From: Parapedobacter soli
GTDB taxonomy: Bacteria; Bacteroidota; Bacteroidia; Sphingobacteriales; Sphingobacteriaceae
Direction of reading: 5' to 3'
Assembly (NCBI RefSeq): GCF_025460835.1
Contig: NZ_JAMXAY010000047.1
Span: forward strand, 1 to 35,510
Length of the DNA stretch: 35,510 bases
In this document: positions 23,933 to 31,815 of the stretch, piece after piece
Position numbering within the stretch: position 1 is the stretch's first letter
Layout of the letters: every line of letters begins with the position of its first letter
The notes under the pieces: model-generated
The model's database searches: none
Told to the model about the DNA's origin: nothing
Seen by the model: only the letters and a program-made list of their open reading frames with translations
Made by a program: the position numbers and the translations under genes

Positions 23933-26221
23933 CTATTGCTGTTCCAAGCTCAACGAATACGGGAAGTCCTCCTGATCGGTTCCCCGCTGCATATTGGGTT
24001 TGTCGTCCATATCGAAATGCAACACGGCACCGTTTACAAGATCGCTATGCTTGAGGTAGTTCCGACCGTAATCTTTCCCGTTAAAAGTCGCCGACTGGAT
24101 ATAGCGGTTCTCCTTGCTATTGTTGGGTGCTTGGATTTCGATGGTTTTCCCATTGGGCAACTGGATGGTGACCTCCTTGAATAAAGGTGCTCCCAATACA
24201 TATTCGTCGGTTGCCGGCGTAACCGGATAGAAGCCGAGCGCCGAAAACACATACCATGCAGAGGTCTGGCCATTGTCTTCATCGCCGCAATACCCGTCGG
24301 GTGTCGGCAGGTACATCCGGTCCATCGTTTCACGCACCCAATACTGGGTCTTCCACGGCGCACCCGCATAATTGTACAGGTAAATCATGTGCTGTATAGG
24401 TTGGTTGCCGTGGGCATACTGCCCCATATTAGCAATCTGCATCTCTCTGATTTCGTGGATGGTGAAGCCGTAGTAGCTGTGGTCAAATATCGGTGGCAGT
24501 GAAAACACGGAGTCGAGCTTGGTAACAAATGCTTCATGTCCACCCATCAACTGTGCCAGGCCTTCCACATCCTGGAAAACGGACCACGAGTAATGCCAGC
24601 TGTTGCCTTCGGTGAATGAATCTCCCCATTTAAACGGGTTGAATGGCGTTTGGAAACTACCGTCTTTGTTCTTACCCCGCATAAGGCCGGTCTCTTTATC
24701 GAAGAGCTTCTTGTAGTTAAAGCTGCGCTCGCGGTAGAGGGCAATCTCATCAGCCGGGCGACCCAGCGCCTTGGCCAACTGGTAAATCGCGAAATCATCA
24801 TACGCATATTCCAGTGTTCTGGCAGCGTTTTCATTGATTCCTACATCGTATGGGACATAGCCGAGCGTGGTGTAATATTCAGCACCTGCGCGGCCAACAG
24901 CCGTGATGGGCCCTGCATTATTGGCTCCTTTCAGCAGGCCTTCATACAGCTTTTCGATATCATAGCCCCGTAGTCCTTTTATATACGCATCCGCTACGAC
25001 GGAGGCCGAATTATTACCCACCATGATGTTGCGGTAGCCCGGACTAGCCCATTCCGGTAGCCATCCGCCTTCCTTATAGGTATTGGCCAACCCCTCTTGC
25101 ATCTTTTGGTTTACGTCGGGATAAACCAGGTTGAGAAACGGGAATAATGCACGGAACGTATCCCAGAAGCCTGTATCGGTAAACATATAGCCCGGCAATA
25201 CTTTGCCGTTGTACGGGCTGTAATGGATCACATTGCCATCTGCATCATATTCATAAAACATACGTGGAAATAGGATGGTGCGGTACAGGCACGAATAGAA
25301 AGTGCGCACCTGGTCGATGGTTCCGCCCCCCACACGTACTTTACCCAGCTCCGCGTTCCATTGTTCGGCCCCCTCCTGTTTGATGGTCTCAAAGTCTTTG
25401 TTTCCGATTTCGCGGAGGTTCAATTTAGCTTGCTCGTGGCTGATGAATGACGATGCCACTTTGGCTTGCACCTGGTCGCCACGGTTTGCGATACGGAAGC
25501 CAACAATGGCACCCACATGGTTGGCTTGGACCTCCAAGCGGTCTGCCACGCGTATCGAATCGGCGAATGTACTCACCTCAGCAAACGGTTGGTCAAACAC
25601 CAGTACGAAGTAATTTTTGAAGTTATCCGGCACGCCGCCACTGTTGCGCGTGGTATAGCCGATGATGGTATTCTCTTCGGGGATGATTTTGATGTAAGAG
25701 CCTTTATCAAACGCATCGATAACCACAAAGGCACTATCGGTTTGGGGAAATGTGAAACGGAATCGTGCTGCCCGTTCGGTCGGTGTGATTTCGGCCGTGA
25801 CGTCGTGGTCGGCGAGATAGACGCTGTAATAATGCGGCTTGGCCACTTCAGCCTTATGCGAGAACCAGCTGGCACGTTCGTCTTGATCGAACGTCTGTTT
25901 ACCTGTAGTGGGCATGATGGAAAACTGTCCGTAATCATTCATCCAGGGCGACGGCTGATGCGTTTGCTTGAACCCACGGATTTTGTCGGCGGTGTAGGTA
26001 TACATCCACCCATCGCCCATTTTACCTGTCTGGGGCGACCAGAAGTTCATTCCCCAGGGCCGTGCAATAGCCGGATAGGTGTTGCCATTAGAAAGTAAAT
26101 GTACGGACTGCGTACCCATCAGGATGTTCACATAATCCAACGGGCTTTCTACGCGGCTCACCTCTTGTGCGGTACCGAATAGCGCAACCAGTGAGCATAA
26201 GAGAGTCAACGGTGATTTCAT
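23933..26221 (-). CDS. GH92 alpha-mannosidase, exported
   Basis: A 762-residue exported glycoside hydrolase of family 92, calcium-dependent inverting exo-alpha-mannosidases. Signal peptide ends near G-T-A-Q. The N-terminal beta-sandwich starts at Y-V-N-I-L-M-G-T; the catalytic (alpha/alpha)6 barrel holds L-F-P-R-M-F-Y-E, G-F-W-D-T-F-R-A-L-F-P, G-W-L-P-E-W-A-S-P-G-Y-R, G-N-N-S-A-S-V-V-A-D-A-Y, and G-D-E-D-N-G-Q-T-S-A-W-Y-V, the usual acidic loop near the C-terminus. Linkage preference (1,2/1,3/1,4/1,6) cannot be told. A TTAGCGCCT palindrome lies 50 bp upstream, tying it to the fucose regulator. No SusC/SusD genes adjoin it. Confidence 0.92.
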   Translation of the reverse strand: MKSPLTLLCSLVALFGTAQEVSRVESPLDYVNILMGTQSVHLLSNGNTYPAIARPWGMNFWSPQTGKMGDGWMYTYTADKIRGFKQTHQPSPWMNDYGQFSIMPTTGKQTFDQDERASWFSHKAEVAKPHYYSVYLADHDVTAEITPTERAARFRFTFPQTDSAFVVIDAFDKGSYIKIIPEENTIIGYTTRNSGGVPDNFKNYFVLVFDQPFAEVSTFADSIRVADRLEVQANHVGAIVGFRIANRGDQVQAKVASSFISHEQAKLNLREIGNKDFETIKQEGAEQWNAELGKVRVGGGTIDQVRTFYSCLYRTILFPRMFYEYDADGNVIHYSPYNGKVLPGYMFTDTGFWDTFRALFPFLNLVYPDVNQKMQEGLANTYKEGGWLPEWASPGYRNIMVGNNSASVVADAYIKGLRGYDIEKLYEGLLKGANNAGPITAVGRAGAEYYTTLGYVPYDVGINENAARTLEYAYDDFAIYQLAKALGRPADEIALYRERSFNYKKLFDKETGLMRGKNKDGSFQTPFNPFKWGDSFTEGNSWHYSWSVFQDVEGLAQLMGGHEAFVTKLDSVFSLPPIFDHSYYGFTIHEIREMQIANMGQYAHGNQPIQHMIYLYNYAGAPWKTQYWVRETMDRMYLPTPDGYCGDEDNGQTSAWYVFSALGFYPVTPATDEYVLGAPLFKEVTIQLPNGKTIEIQAPNNSKENRYIQSATFNGKDYGRNYLKHSDLVNGAVLHFDMDDKPNMQRGTDQEDFPYSLSLEQQ

Positions 26222-26270
26222 TTATTTATACTATATGATGTTTGTTTATAGGATTCTTTATCGATTAAAT

Positions 26271-26290
26271 ATATTAGCGCCTGCTAATAT
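26271..26290. promoter_or_regulatory. Perfect palindrome upstream of GH92 containing TTAGCGCCT
   Basis: ATATTAGC (26271-26278) and GCTAATAT (26283-26290) are exact inverted repeats around GCCT. The left arm with its spacer matches TATATTAGCGCCT in the fucP/araC intergenic region over 13 bases. It lies 50 bp before the GH92 start codon, in the divergent region shared with fabG. Confidence 0.6.
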
Positions 26291-26400
26291 GGTAAAATAA
26301 TCTCAAATCGAAAACGCTAAAAGTGTTTAGCAAGCACATCCACTTAACAGGCGACCATCTTTTGTTGCCTATTGCGTTCGCGAATACGGGGCATTTTAGC

Positions 26401-26408
26401 TAAGTTTG
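26401..26408 (+). promoter_or_regulatory. -7 box of fabG (TAAGTTTG)
   Basis: Full match to TAnnTTTG, 34 bases before the fabG ATG. The nearest TTG (26372-26374) gives a spacer of 26, longer than usual, so the -33 element is uncertain. Confidence 0.4.
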
Positions 26409-26442
26409 CAACAAAAATATAAAGGCAAAGAAACGTTAAACC

Positions 26443-27186
26443 ATGAAGTTACTTGAAGGAAAGACCGCGCTTATCACGGGTGCCTCGAAAGGTATAGGCC
26501 GTAAGATAGCCGAGAAGTTTGCGGAGCAGGGTGCAAATGTAGCGTTCACCTACCTATCGTCTGTGGAAAAAGGCCAGGCATTGGAGCAGGAATTGCAAGC
26601 CTACGGCACGAAAATAAAAGGCTACCGCTCGGACGCGTCTAAATTTGAAGCTGCCGAGCAGTTGGTTAGCGATATCGTGTCGGAATTTGGCACCCTGGAT
26701 ATCGTGGTAAACAACGCGGGTATCACCAAAGACGGTTTGTTGCTTCGGATGACGGAAGACCAATGGGATGACGTGCTTGAAATAAACCTCAAGTCGGTGT
26801 TTAATGTAACCAAAGCGGCATCGCGGATCATGATGAAAAACCGGAACGGGGTATTTATCAATATGAGCTCGGTAGTTGGCGTGCAGGGTAACGCCGGGCA
26901 GGCCAACTATGCTGCTTCCAAGGCTGGCATCATCGGCTTTTCCAAATCGGTTGCCAAGGAATTGGGATCGCGGAATATCCGTACGAATGTCATCGCCCCG
27001 GGCTTTATCCGCACGGAGATGACCGATGTATTGGACCCCAAAGTAGTTGAAGGCTGGGAGCAGAACATCCCATTGAAACGTGCCGGTGAAACGGAAGACG
27101 TAGCCAACGCCTGCTTGTTCCTCGCATCCGATCTGGCCGCTTATATTAACGGACAGGTACTTTCGGTTTGCGGCGGTATGCTTTAA
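26443..27186 (+). CDS. fabG: 3-oxoacyl-[acyl-carrier-protein] reductase
   Basis: A 247-residue short-chain dehydrogenase that reduces beta-ketoacyl-ACP with NADPH in fatty-acid synthesis. It has T-G-A-S-K-G-I-G (12-19), N-N-A-G (90-93), N-M-S-S, Y156-A-A-S-K160, and the FabG-typical P-G-F-I-R-T-E-M-T at the substrate loop. The tail C-G-G-M differs slightly from the usual D-G-G-M. Divergent from GH92 and unrelated to the fucose operon. FabG identity rather than another SDR is supported by the P-G-F-I-x-T-x-M-T loop and length. Confidence 0.88.
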   Translation: MKLLEGKTALITGASKGIGRKIAEKFAEQGANVAFTYLSSVEKGQALEQELQAYGTKIKGYRSDASKFEAAEQLVSDIVSEFGTLDIVVNNAGITKDGLLLRMTEDQWDDVLEINLKSVFNVTKAASRIMMKNRNGVFINMSSVVGVQGNAGQANYAASKAGIIGFSKSVAKELGSRNIRTNVIAPGFIRTEMTDVLDPKVVEGWEQNIPLKRAGETEDVANACLFLASDLAAYINGQVLSVCGGML

Positions 27187-27275
27187 CCGGTATAGTAAAA
27201 CCCGCCAGCGCCATAATCGATCGGAGATAACACGCCACTGGTCGGGTATCCTTGCCCAGGAATAGTCGCCTTTCC

Positions 27276-27309
27276 TTGTATCACTGACGGAGCTAAAACA
27301 CTACCTTTG
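27276..27309 (+). promoter_or_regulatory. Promoter of the LuxE-like gene (TTG-N23-TACCTTTG)
   Basis: TTG (27276-27278) and TACCTTTG (27302-27309) fit the Bacteroidota consensus. The ATG at 27315 begins only five bases after the -7 box, so the transcript would start at or next to the start codon. Confidence 0.5.
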
Positions 27310-27314
27310 CTGGG

Positions 27315-28289
27315 ATGAACAACGAGGTCTTCTCCATAAAAACACACCAAGATTTTGACGATACGTGCATAAAGATATTTCGTCATCAAGCTGAGCATTG
27401 TGCCGTTTATAAAGAATACCTCTCGTTGATCCGTATAAACCCCGGAACGATAGAAAAACCTGAAGCAATCCCTTTCTTGCCCATCGATTTTTTCAAAAGC
27501 CATCGGGTTGTATCCAGCACCCGACAGCCACAGGTGGTTTTCAGTAGCTCAGGCACCACGGGCTCCGTGCAAAGCAAACATTACGTGGTGGATACCGCCG
27601 TGTACGAACAGAGCTTCCGTATGGCGTTTGAACGGTTCTATGGGAATCCCGCTGATATGGCTATCTTGGCATTGCTTCCTTCTTATTCGGAGCGGGAGGG
27701 TTCTTCGCTGATCTACATGGTAGATGACCTAATACATCAAAGCGGGAATCCACTAAGTGGGTATTTCTTGTACAACCATAATGATCTCTTCCATGCATTG
27801 CAGGAGCTCAAAGCGGCGGGAACGCGGACGTTGCTTATCGGCGTTACGTATGCGCTGCTCGACTTTGTCGAAAACCACGCCGTTGACTTCCCGCAGTTGA
27901 TGGTTATGGAAACAGGGGGCATGAAAGGCAAGCGGCGGGAAATGATCCGGGAAGAGGTGCACGAACGGCTATGCCGGGGGTTCCATGTGGCGGAAATTCA
28001 CTCTGAGTACGGGATGACGGAACTGCTGTCTCAGGCTTACTCCGCAGGTGGGGGCTTATTCCGCTGTCCGCCATGGATGCAAATTCATATACGCGACACG
28101 AACGACCCGTTCGATATCCTACCGCTAAACCGTACCGGCGCCATCAATATCATCGATCTTGCAAATATCCACTCATGTGCATTCATTGCCACGCAGGATT
28201 TGGGGCGGAAGTACGCAGACGGGTCATTTGAGGTATTGGGCCGTTTTGACCAAAGTGACATCAGGGGGTGCAACCTACTGGTGCAATAA
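27315..28289 (+). CDS. LuxE/PaaK-like acyl-protein synthetase
   Basis: A 324-residue cytosolic protein of the LuxE acyl-protein synthetase branch of adenylate-forming enzymes, which activate a carboxylic acid as acyl-AMP. Key stretch is V-F-S-S-S-G-T-T-G-S-V-Q-S-K-H (the Ser/Thr/Gly-rich AMP loop, near residue 76), followed by L-P-S-Y-S-E-R, E-T-G-G-M-K-G-K, and S-E-Y-G-M-T-E-L-L-S-Q-A-Y; the C-terminus holds the D-L-G-R-K hinge pattern and G-R-F-D-Q-S-D-I-R-G-C. Widespread in Bacteroidota without a luciferase operon; the acid is unknown. It may supply acyl groups to O-antigen or lipid pathways, which is speculation. Confidence 0.78.
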   Translation: MNNEVFSIKTHQDFDDTCIKIFRHQAEHCAVYKEYLSLIRINPGTIEKPEAIPFLPIDFFKSHRVVSSTRQPQVVFSSSGTTGSVQSKHYVVDTAVYEQSFRMAFERFYGNPADMAILALLPSYSEREGSSLIYMVDDLIHQSGNPLSGYFLYNHNDLFHALQELKAAGTRTLLIGVTYALLDFVENHAVDFPQLMVMETGGMKGKRREMIREEVHERLCRGFHVAEIHSEYGMTELLSQAYSAGGGLFRCPPWMQIHIRDTNDPFDILPLNRTGAINIIDLANIHSCAFIATQDLGRKYADGSFEVLGRFDQSDIRGCNLLVQ

Positions 28290-28300
28290 CCCCATGCCGT

Positions 28301-29161
28301 TTACTGCAAACTCGGGTCGCTAAACGTATCGCCCTGGCGAAGGTCGCCCGTATCGTAGCCTTTCTTGAACCAGTAAGCCCGCTGTTCGGACGTGCCGTGT
28401 GTAAAGGCTTCGGGTGTGACACGCCCTTGGCTTTGCCGCTGCAGCCGGTCATCACCAACGGCCTCCGCCGCTTTCATGCCTTCTAAAATATCCCGCAGAT
28501 CAAGGCGCAATTCGGAAGATCTATTGGCATGGTGTGCCCACACCCCTGCATAGAAATCCGCTTGCAGCTCTGTCATTACGCTTACCTTATTATATTCCCG
28601 CTCGCTGAGCTGCGACCGCAGCTTCGCGGTCTTATCCATGGTGCCCAGTAGGTTTTGGATATGATGCCCCACCTCATGTGCCACCACGTAAGCCATCGCA
28701 AAATCGCCCGTAGCACCGAACTGCTCGTGCAGCTGGTCATTGAAGCTCAGGTCTATATAGACTTTCCGGTCGGCCGGGCAATAGAAAGGGCCATACGCCG
28801 AAGCGCCCATCCCGCAACCATCCGTAGGGGTCTGGTCGCGGTAAAACACCATCGTGCTTGGCTGGTACGTACTGCCCCCATTCGCAAAAATAGCTGCCCA
28901 TACGTCCTCTGTGCTTGCAAAAACAACTTCCACCAATTCGGTCAGCTCCTGCTCTTCTGCACTGATTTCCACCGGCCCATCTGTCTGCTGAACACTGGTT
29001 GCCTGCATCTGTTGGAGCAGCTCCCCCGGATCTCCTCCCATTAGGAGACCAATGACCAAGACCACGATACCACCTACCCCACCCAGTGCCAGCTTGCCCC
29101 CGGACGACATACCCCGCCTGTCTTCCACATTGGTGCTTCTTCTTTTACCTTTCCATTCCAT
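28301..29161 (-). CDS. YpfJ-family neutral zinc metallopeptidase, membrane-anchored
   Basis: A 286-residue protein: a charged N-terminus (M-E-W-K-G-K-R-R), a single membrane helix (about 25-42), and an extracytoplasmic peptidase domain with the zinc motif H162-E-V-G-H-H (H-E-x-x-H) and D-G-C-G-M-G-A-S-A-Y-G-P-F-Y-C-P before it, the hallmark of the YpfJ/PF04228 family. The last residues of the domain, T-H-G-T-S-E-Q-R-A-Y-W-F-K-x-G-Y, are also typical. Substrates are unknown. The upstream in-frame ATG at 29197 is rejected because the DUF3276 terminator lies within those codons. It converges on the LuxE-like gene, 11 bp apart. Confidence 0.88.
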   Translation of the reverse strand: MEWKGKRRSTNVEDRRGMSSGGKLALGGVGGIVVLVIGLLMGGDPGELLQQMQATSVQQTDGPVEISAEEQELTELVEVVFASTEDVWAAIFANGGSTYQPSTMVFYRDQTPTDGCGMGASAYGPFYCPADRKVYIDLSFNDQLHEQFGATGDFAMAYVVAHEVGHHIQNLLGTMDKTAKLRSQLSEREYNKVSVMTELQADFYAGVWAHHANRSSELRLDLRDILEGMKAAEAVGDDRLQRQSQGRVTPEAFTHGTSEQRAYWFKKGYDTGDLRQGDTFSDPSLQ

Positions 29162-29173
29162 AATATATGCATC

Positions 29174-29201
29174 AAAAAAAGCCTTACGGCGATGCAAGGC
29201 T
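29174..29201 (-). terminator. Rho-independent terminator of the DUF3276 gene
   Basis: On the minus strand AGCCTT (29201-29196) pairs with AAGGCT (29185-29180) around a 10-base loop, followed at once by seven T (29180-29174). It sits 37 bp after the stop codon of the DUF3276 gene and 13 bp before the YpfJ start. Confidence 0.75.
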
Positions 29202-29237
29202 CAAGTTTTATAATCAGTATGATATTATTGTATAACG

Positions 29238-29576
29238 TTAAAACGAAAAATCGTCTTTTGATTCTGCATCCTCGGCAACCCCTACCCCGTTACTTTCAAA
29301 CCCTGGCTCATACCGCTTTTCAACTACTTCTTGATGGGATTTGATGTATTCAACCACTTCGGTAAGCCCCTCGGCAAACTTTTCAAAATCTTCTTTATAC
29401 AAGAAAATCTTATGCTTGATGAACACCCCGTCTTCAAACCGCTTCTTGCTCTCTGTGATGGTAACGTAGTAGTCGTTGGAACGGGTCGCCTTTACATCGA
29501 AAAAATAAGTGCGCTTACCAGCCCTTACCTTTTTTGAAAAAACCTCTTCACGCTCTTTGTTGTCAAAATCTCCCAT
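29238..29576 (-). CDS. PUR-alpha-like DUF3276 nucleic-acid-binding protein
   Basis: A 112-residue cytosolic protein of the Bacteroidota DUF3276 / PUR family, small homologues of eukaryotic Pur-alpha that bind single-stranded DNA or RNA. The single PUR repeat is visible: F-S-K-K-V-R-A-G-K-R-T-Y-F-F-D-V-K, then Y-V-T-I-T-E-S-K-K-R, then F-L-Y-K-E-D-F-E-K-F-A-E-G-L, with an acidic C-terminal tail (A-E-D-A-E-S-K-D-D-F-S-F). One repeat per chain means it should dimerise. Its promoter and terminator are both visible, so it is monocistronic. Cellular role is poorly known. Confidence 0.88.
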   Translation of the reverse strand: MGDFDNKEREEVFSKKVRAGKRTYFFDVKATRSNDYYVTITESKKRFEDGVFIKHKIFLYKEDFEKFAEGLTEVVEYIKSHQEVVEKRYEPGFESNGVGVAEDAESKDDFSF

Positions 29577-29615
29577 TGTTAAGCTTTTTATTTTTTTGCA
29601 TTCTCAGAATCGGGA

Positions 29616-29647
29616 TAAATATAAAGCAATTTACTTGATTAATACAA
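29616..29647 (-). promoter_or_regulatory. Promoter of the DUF3276 gene (TTG-N21-TATATTTA)
   Basis: On the minus strand TTG (29647-29645), 21 bases, then TATATTTA (29623-29616) matches the consensus with one mismatch at the last base. The start codon is 40 bp downstream. Confidence 0.5.
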
Positions 29648-29773
29648 GTATTTATCTAAATTGTAAAATTTATGCGCCTGGGATTAAACCATCCGTGTTG
29701 TACCCCCGTAGGCTTATTTACCGAAATAAAACGGCCGTTTACCGAGAAAACACAGGCCATTGCCTAATCGCTA

Positions 29774-29804
29774 TTGCAGCAAGTCCCTATTCCGTATATC
29801 TTTG
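29774..29804 (+). promoter_or_regulatory. Promoter of the liaF operon (TTG-N20-TATCTTTG)
   Basis: TTG (29774-29776), a 20-base spacer and TATCTTTG (29797-29804) match the Bacteroidota consensus fully. The predicted start site near 29810 coincides with the left arm of the leader hairpin. Confidence 0.65.
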
Positions 29805-29808
29805 GTCC

Positions 29809-29834
29809 TATACTTCGGAGGGAAGTATACTTTT
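29809..29834 (+). promoter_or_regulatory. Leader hairpin of the liaF operon with GGAGG loop
   Basis: TATACTTC (29809-29816) and GAAGTATA (29822-29829) are perfect 8-bp inverted repeats around the loop GGAGG, followed by C-T5. Placed at the predicted start site, it could be an operator dyad for the LytTR regulator, a 5' stabilising hairpin, or a start-proximal attenuator. Which one cannot be told from sequence. Confidence 0.5.
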
Positions 29835-29865
29835 TCGATCAGCAATTTTATTAAACAACAATATA

Positions 29866-30759
29866 ATGAACAAGCAACGCCAACCCGCAAACCAACATAC
29901 CAGTACAGGCCGCATGTGGGCCGGAATCATCATCGTCGGTATTGGAACAATACTGCTCGCTGGGAAATTGGGCCTCGATTGGATTTTCCCGCATTGGGTA
30001 TTCAATTGGCACAACATGTGGCCGATGGTACTCATCGTTGTGGGGCTGATCATCGGCGGCAACTCTAATTTCCGCAATCCGTCGTCATACATCCTGTTGG
30101 GGTTGGGTGCATTCTTCCTGATTAGGAACATCACCGATTTCAACATCGGTGCATTTATATGGCCTGTGGTAATCATCGCCATCGGCCTGTGGTTGCTGTC
30201 GGGCAAAAGTCGCGGCGGCCCTTGCGCTCCGCGACCGGACGGGCGACGGCGGTACCGCGAGCGATATGGCGACTACGAGTGGGATAAGCGTGTAAAAGAT
30301 GAAACGGATGGCTCCGCACATAGCGGGGCCACTGCCTTTGGTGCAACCGGAGACCACAGTGAAAGCAACTCCTTCAGCGAAATGGGCACGGCCAACGGCG
30401 ATACAGGAAGCTTCACCAGCGAAGATTACCTGAAATCGACCGCCATATTCAGCGATGTGAAAAAGATTATTATTTCCAAGCGGTTCCAAGGCGGCGAAAT
30501 CGTAAACGTATGTGGCGGCACAGACCTGAACCTGATACAGGCCGATATCCAACAGCCTATCGTAATCGATGTGTTCCAACTATTTGCAGGAACCAAAATC
30601 ATTGTACCCGCACATTGGAAAATTCAATCGGAAGTGGTATCGGTTTTCGGCGAGGTGAGTGACCGCCGCTTCTCACAGGGGACACCGTACGACGAGCAAA
30701 AAATAGTTTACATCAGAGGAACTTCCATATTCGGAGGTATTACCATCAAAAATATTTAA
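29866..30759 (+). CDS. LiaF-like membrane protein
   Basis: A 297-residue inner-membrane protein. Four helices in two pairs lie at about residues 15-35, 43-63, 68-85 and 90-108 (M-W-A-G-I-I-I-V-G-I-G, W-P-M-V-L-I-V-V-G-L-I-I-G-G and similar), the LiaI/LiaF transmembrane module. After a charged, Ser/Thr-rich linker, a cytosolic beta-helical LiaF C-terminal domain follows: I-F-S-D-V-K-K-I-I-I-S-K, F-Q-G-G-E-I-V-N-V-C-G-G-T-D-L-N-L-I, closing I-F-G-G-I-T-I. In Firmicutes LiaF holds the LiaRS pair in check under cell-wall stress; here it precedes a LytS/LytTR pair by 12 bp, a parallel arrangement. The start at 29866 follows the promoter and leader hairpin; the longer open frame does not. Confidence 0.85.
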   Translation: MNKQRQPANQHTSTGRMWAGIIIVGIGTILLAGKLGLDWIFPHWVFNWHNMWPMVLIVVGLIIGGNSNFRNPSSYILLGLGAFFLIRNITDFNIGAFIWPVVIIAIGLWLLSGKSRGGPCAPRPDGRRRYRERYGDYEWDKRVKDETDGSAHSGATAFGATGDHSESNSFSEMGTANGDTGSFTSEDYLKSTAIFSDVKKIIISKRFQGGEIVNVCGGTDLNLIQADIQQPIVIDVFQLFAGTKIIVPAHWKIQSEVVSVFGEVSDRRFSQGTPYDEQKIVYIRGTSIFGGITIKNI

Positions 30760-30771
30760 CCGGCCGGTATC

Positions 30772-31815
30772 GTGAGCGACACAACGTATACTTCATCTAA
30801 ACAACGGCTTATCAACATCAGTTGCTTTGTTATTTGGGTGACCTATGCACTTATCCAAACGGCTTTGCTCTGGTGGTTTGACGTCGATTTCAACTTAGCA
30901 CTAAACGACAGCTTGGTGAGCGCCACGGTGACCACACTGTGCTGCTATGTCATCGCAGGGGCGCTCACACACTACTTACCCCAACGAAAGGGTTACTTTT
31001 ATATCGTCATTTGGGGACTGGTACTGGCTGCGATCAGCGTGTCCTTAGACCGATGGATACTCCAATATATCATCCAGGATGAAGCTTACCTCAACCACAT
31101 CGATATATCGCTGCCGGTGCGCTTTTTCTTCAATGCACTTCTCATTGCCTGGATGGCCGTCATCAATATCCTGTGGAACATCCAACAGGAGAATAAAGAA
31201 AATGAACAACGGAAAGCGGATGCCGAACGGCTGGCACGCGAGGCCGAGCTATATAACCTGCGGCAACAGCTGCAGCCCCACTTCCTGTTCAACAGCCTCA
31301 ACTCTATTATCGCCCTGATTGGCCGGAAACCCGACGAAGCCCGGAACATGACTTTCCAACTCTCAGACTTCTTGAGGGGTACGCTACGCAAGGACGACCA
31401 GCAGCTTATTGCACTCAAAGACGAACTGGAGCATCTACAGCTGTATCTCGAAATCGAGAAAGTCCGATTCGGCCATAGGCTTGACACATCGGTTAACTTT
31501 GACGAAGAATGCCTGGCAATGACCTTGCCGGCAATGATTATGCAACCATTGGTGGAAAACGCCATCAAGTACGGGCTGTACGACACGACCGAGAAAGTGA
31601 CCATTAGCGTAACCTGTACGTGCAATGACCACCTCTTGGAAATACAGATAGAAAATCCCTACGACAGTGAAAGCAATAAGCCAAGGCGCGGCACCGGATT
31701 CGGGCTCCGCGGTATCCAGCGCAGGTTATTTTTATTGTTCGGGCGTACGGACTTGTTGGAAACTCGATCTACAAGCCATATCTTTACCAGCATAATCAGG
31801 ATCCCCCAATTATGA
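30772..31815 (+). CDS. LytS-type sensor histidine kinase
   Basis: A 347-residue membrane kinase. Four N-terminal helices (about 13-36, 48-66, 76-95, 117-137) have almost no outside loops, so sensing is likely within the membrane or through a partner such as LiaF. A coiled-coil (138-165) leads to the His_kinase motif Q-L-Q-P-H170-F-L-F-N-S-L-N, and then to the HATPase domain with P-A-M-I-M-Q-P-L-V-E-N-A-I-K-Y-G and G-T-G-F-G-L-R-G-I. The start is a GTG at 30772, 12 bp after the LiaF stop. Its stop overlaps the regulator start by four bases (ATGA). Confidence 0.9.
   Translation: MSDTTYTSSKQRLINISCFVIWVTYALIQTALLWWFDVDFNLALNDSLVSATVTTLCCYVIAGALTHYLPQRKGYFYIVIWGLVLAAISVSLDRWILQYIIQDEAYLNHIDISLPVRFFFNALLIAWMAVINILWNIQQENKENEQRKADAERLAREAELYNLRQQLQPHFLFNSLNSIIALIGRKPDEARNMTFQLSDFLRGTLRKDDQQLIALKDELEHLQLYLEIEKVRFGHRLDTSVNFDEECLAMTLPAMIMQPLVENAIKYGLYDTTEKVTISVTCTCNDHLLEIQIENPYDSESNKPRRGTGFGLRGIQRRLFLLFGRTDLLETRSTSHIFTSIIRIPQL

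Noticed and set aside
25466-26098. 210-residue plus-strand open frame inside the GH92 gene
   Set aside because: Antisense to GH92; a shadow frame.
30759-30768. ACCGGCCGGT palindrome between liaF and the kinase gene
   Set aside because: Ten bases in a short junction, no T-run and no second copy seen; may be chance.
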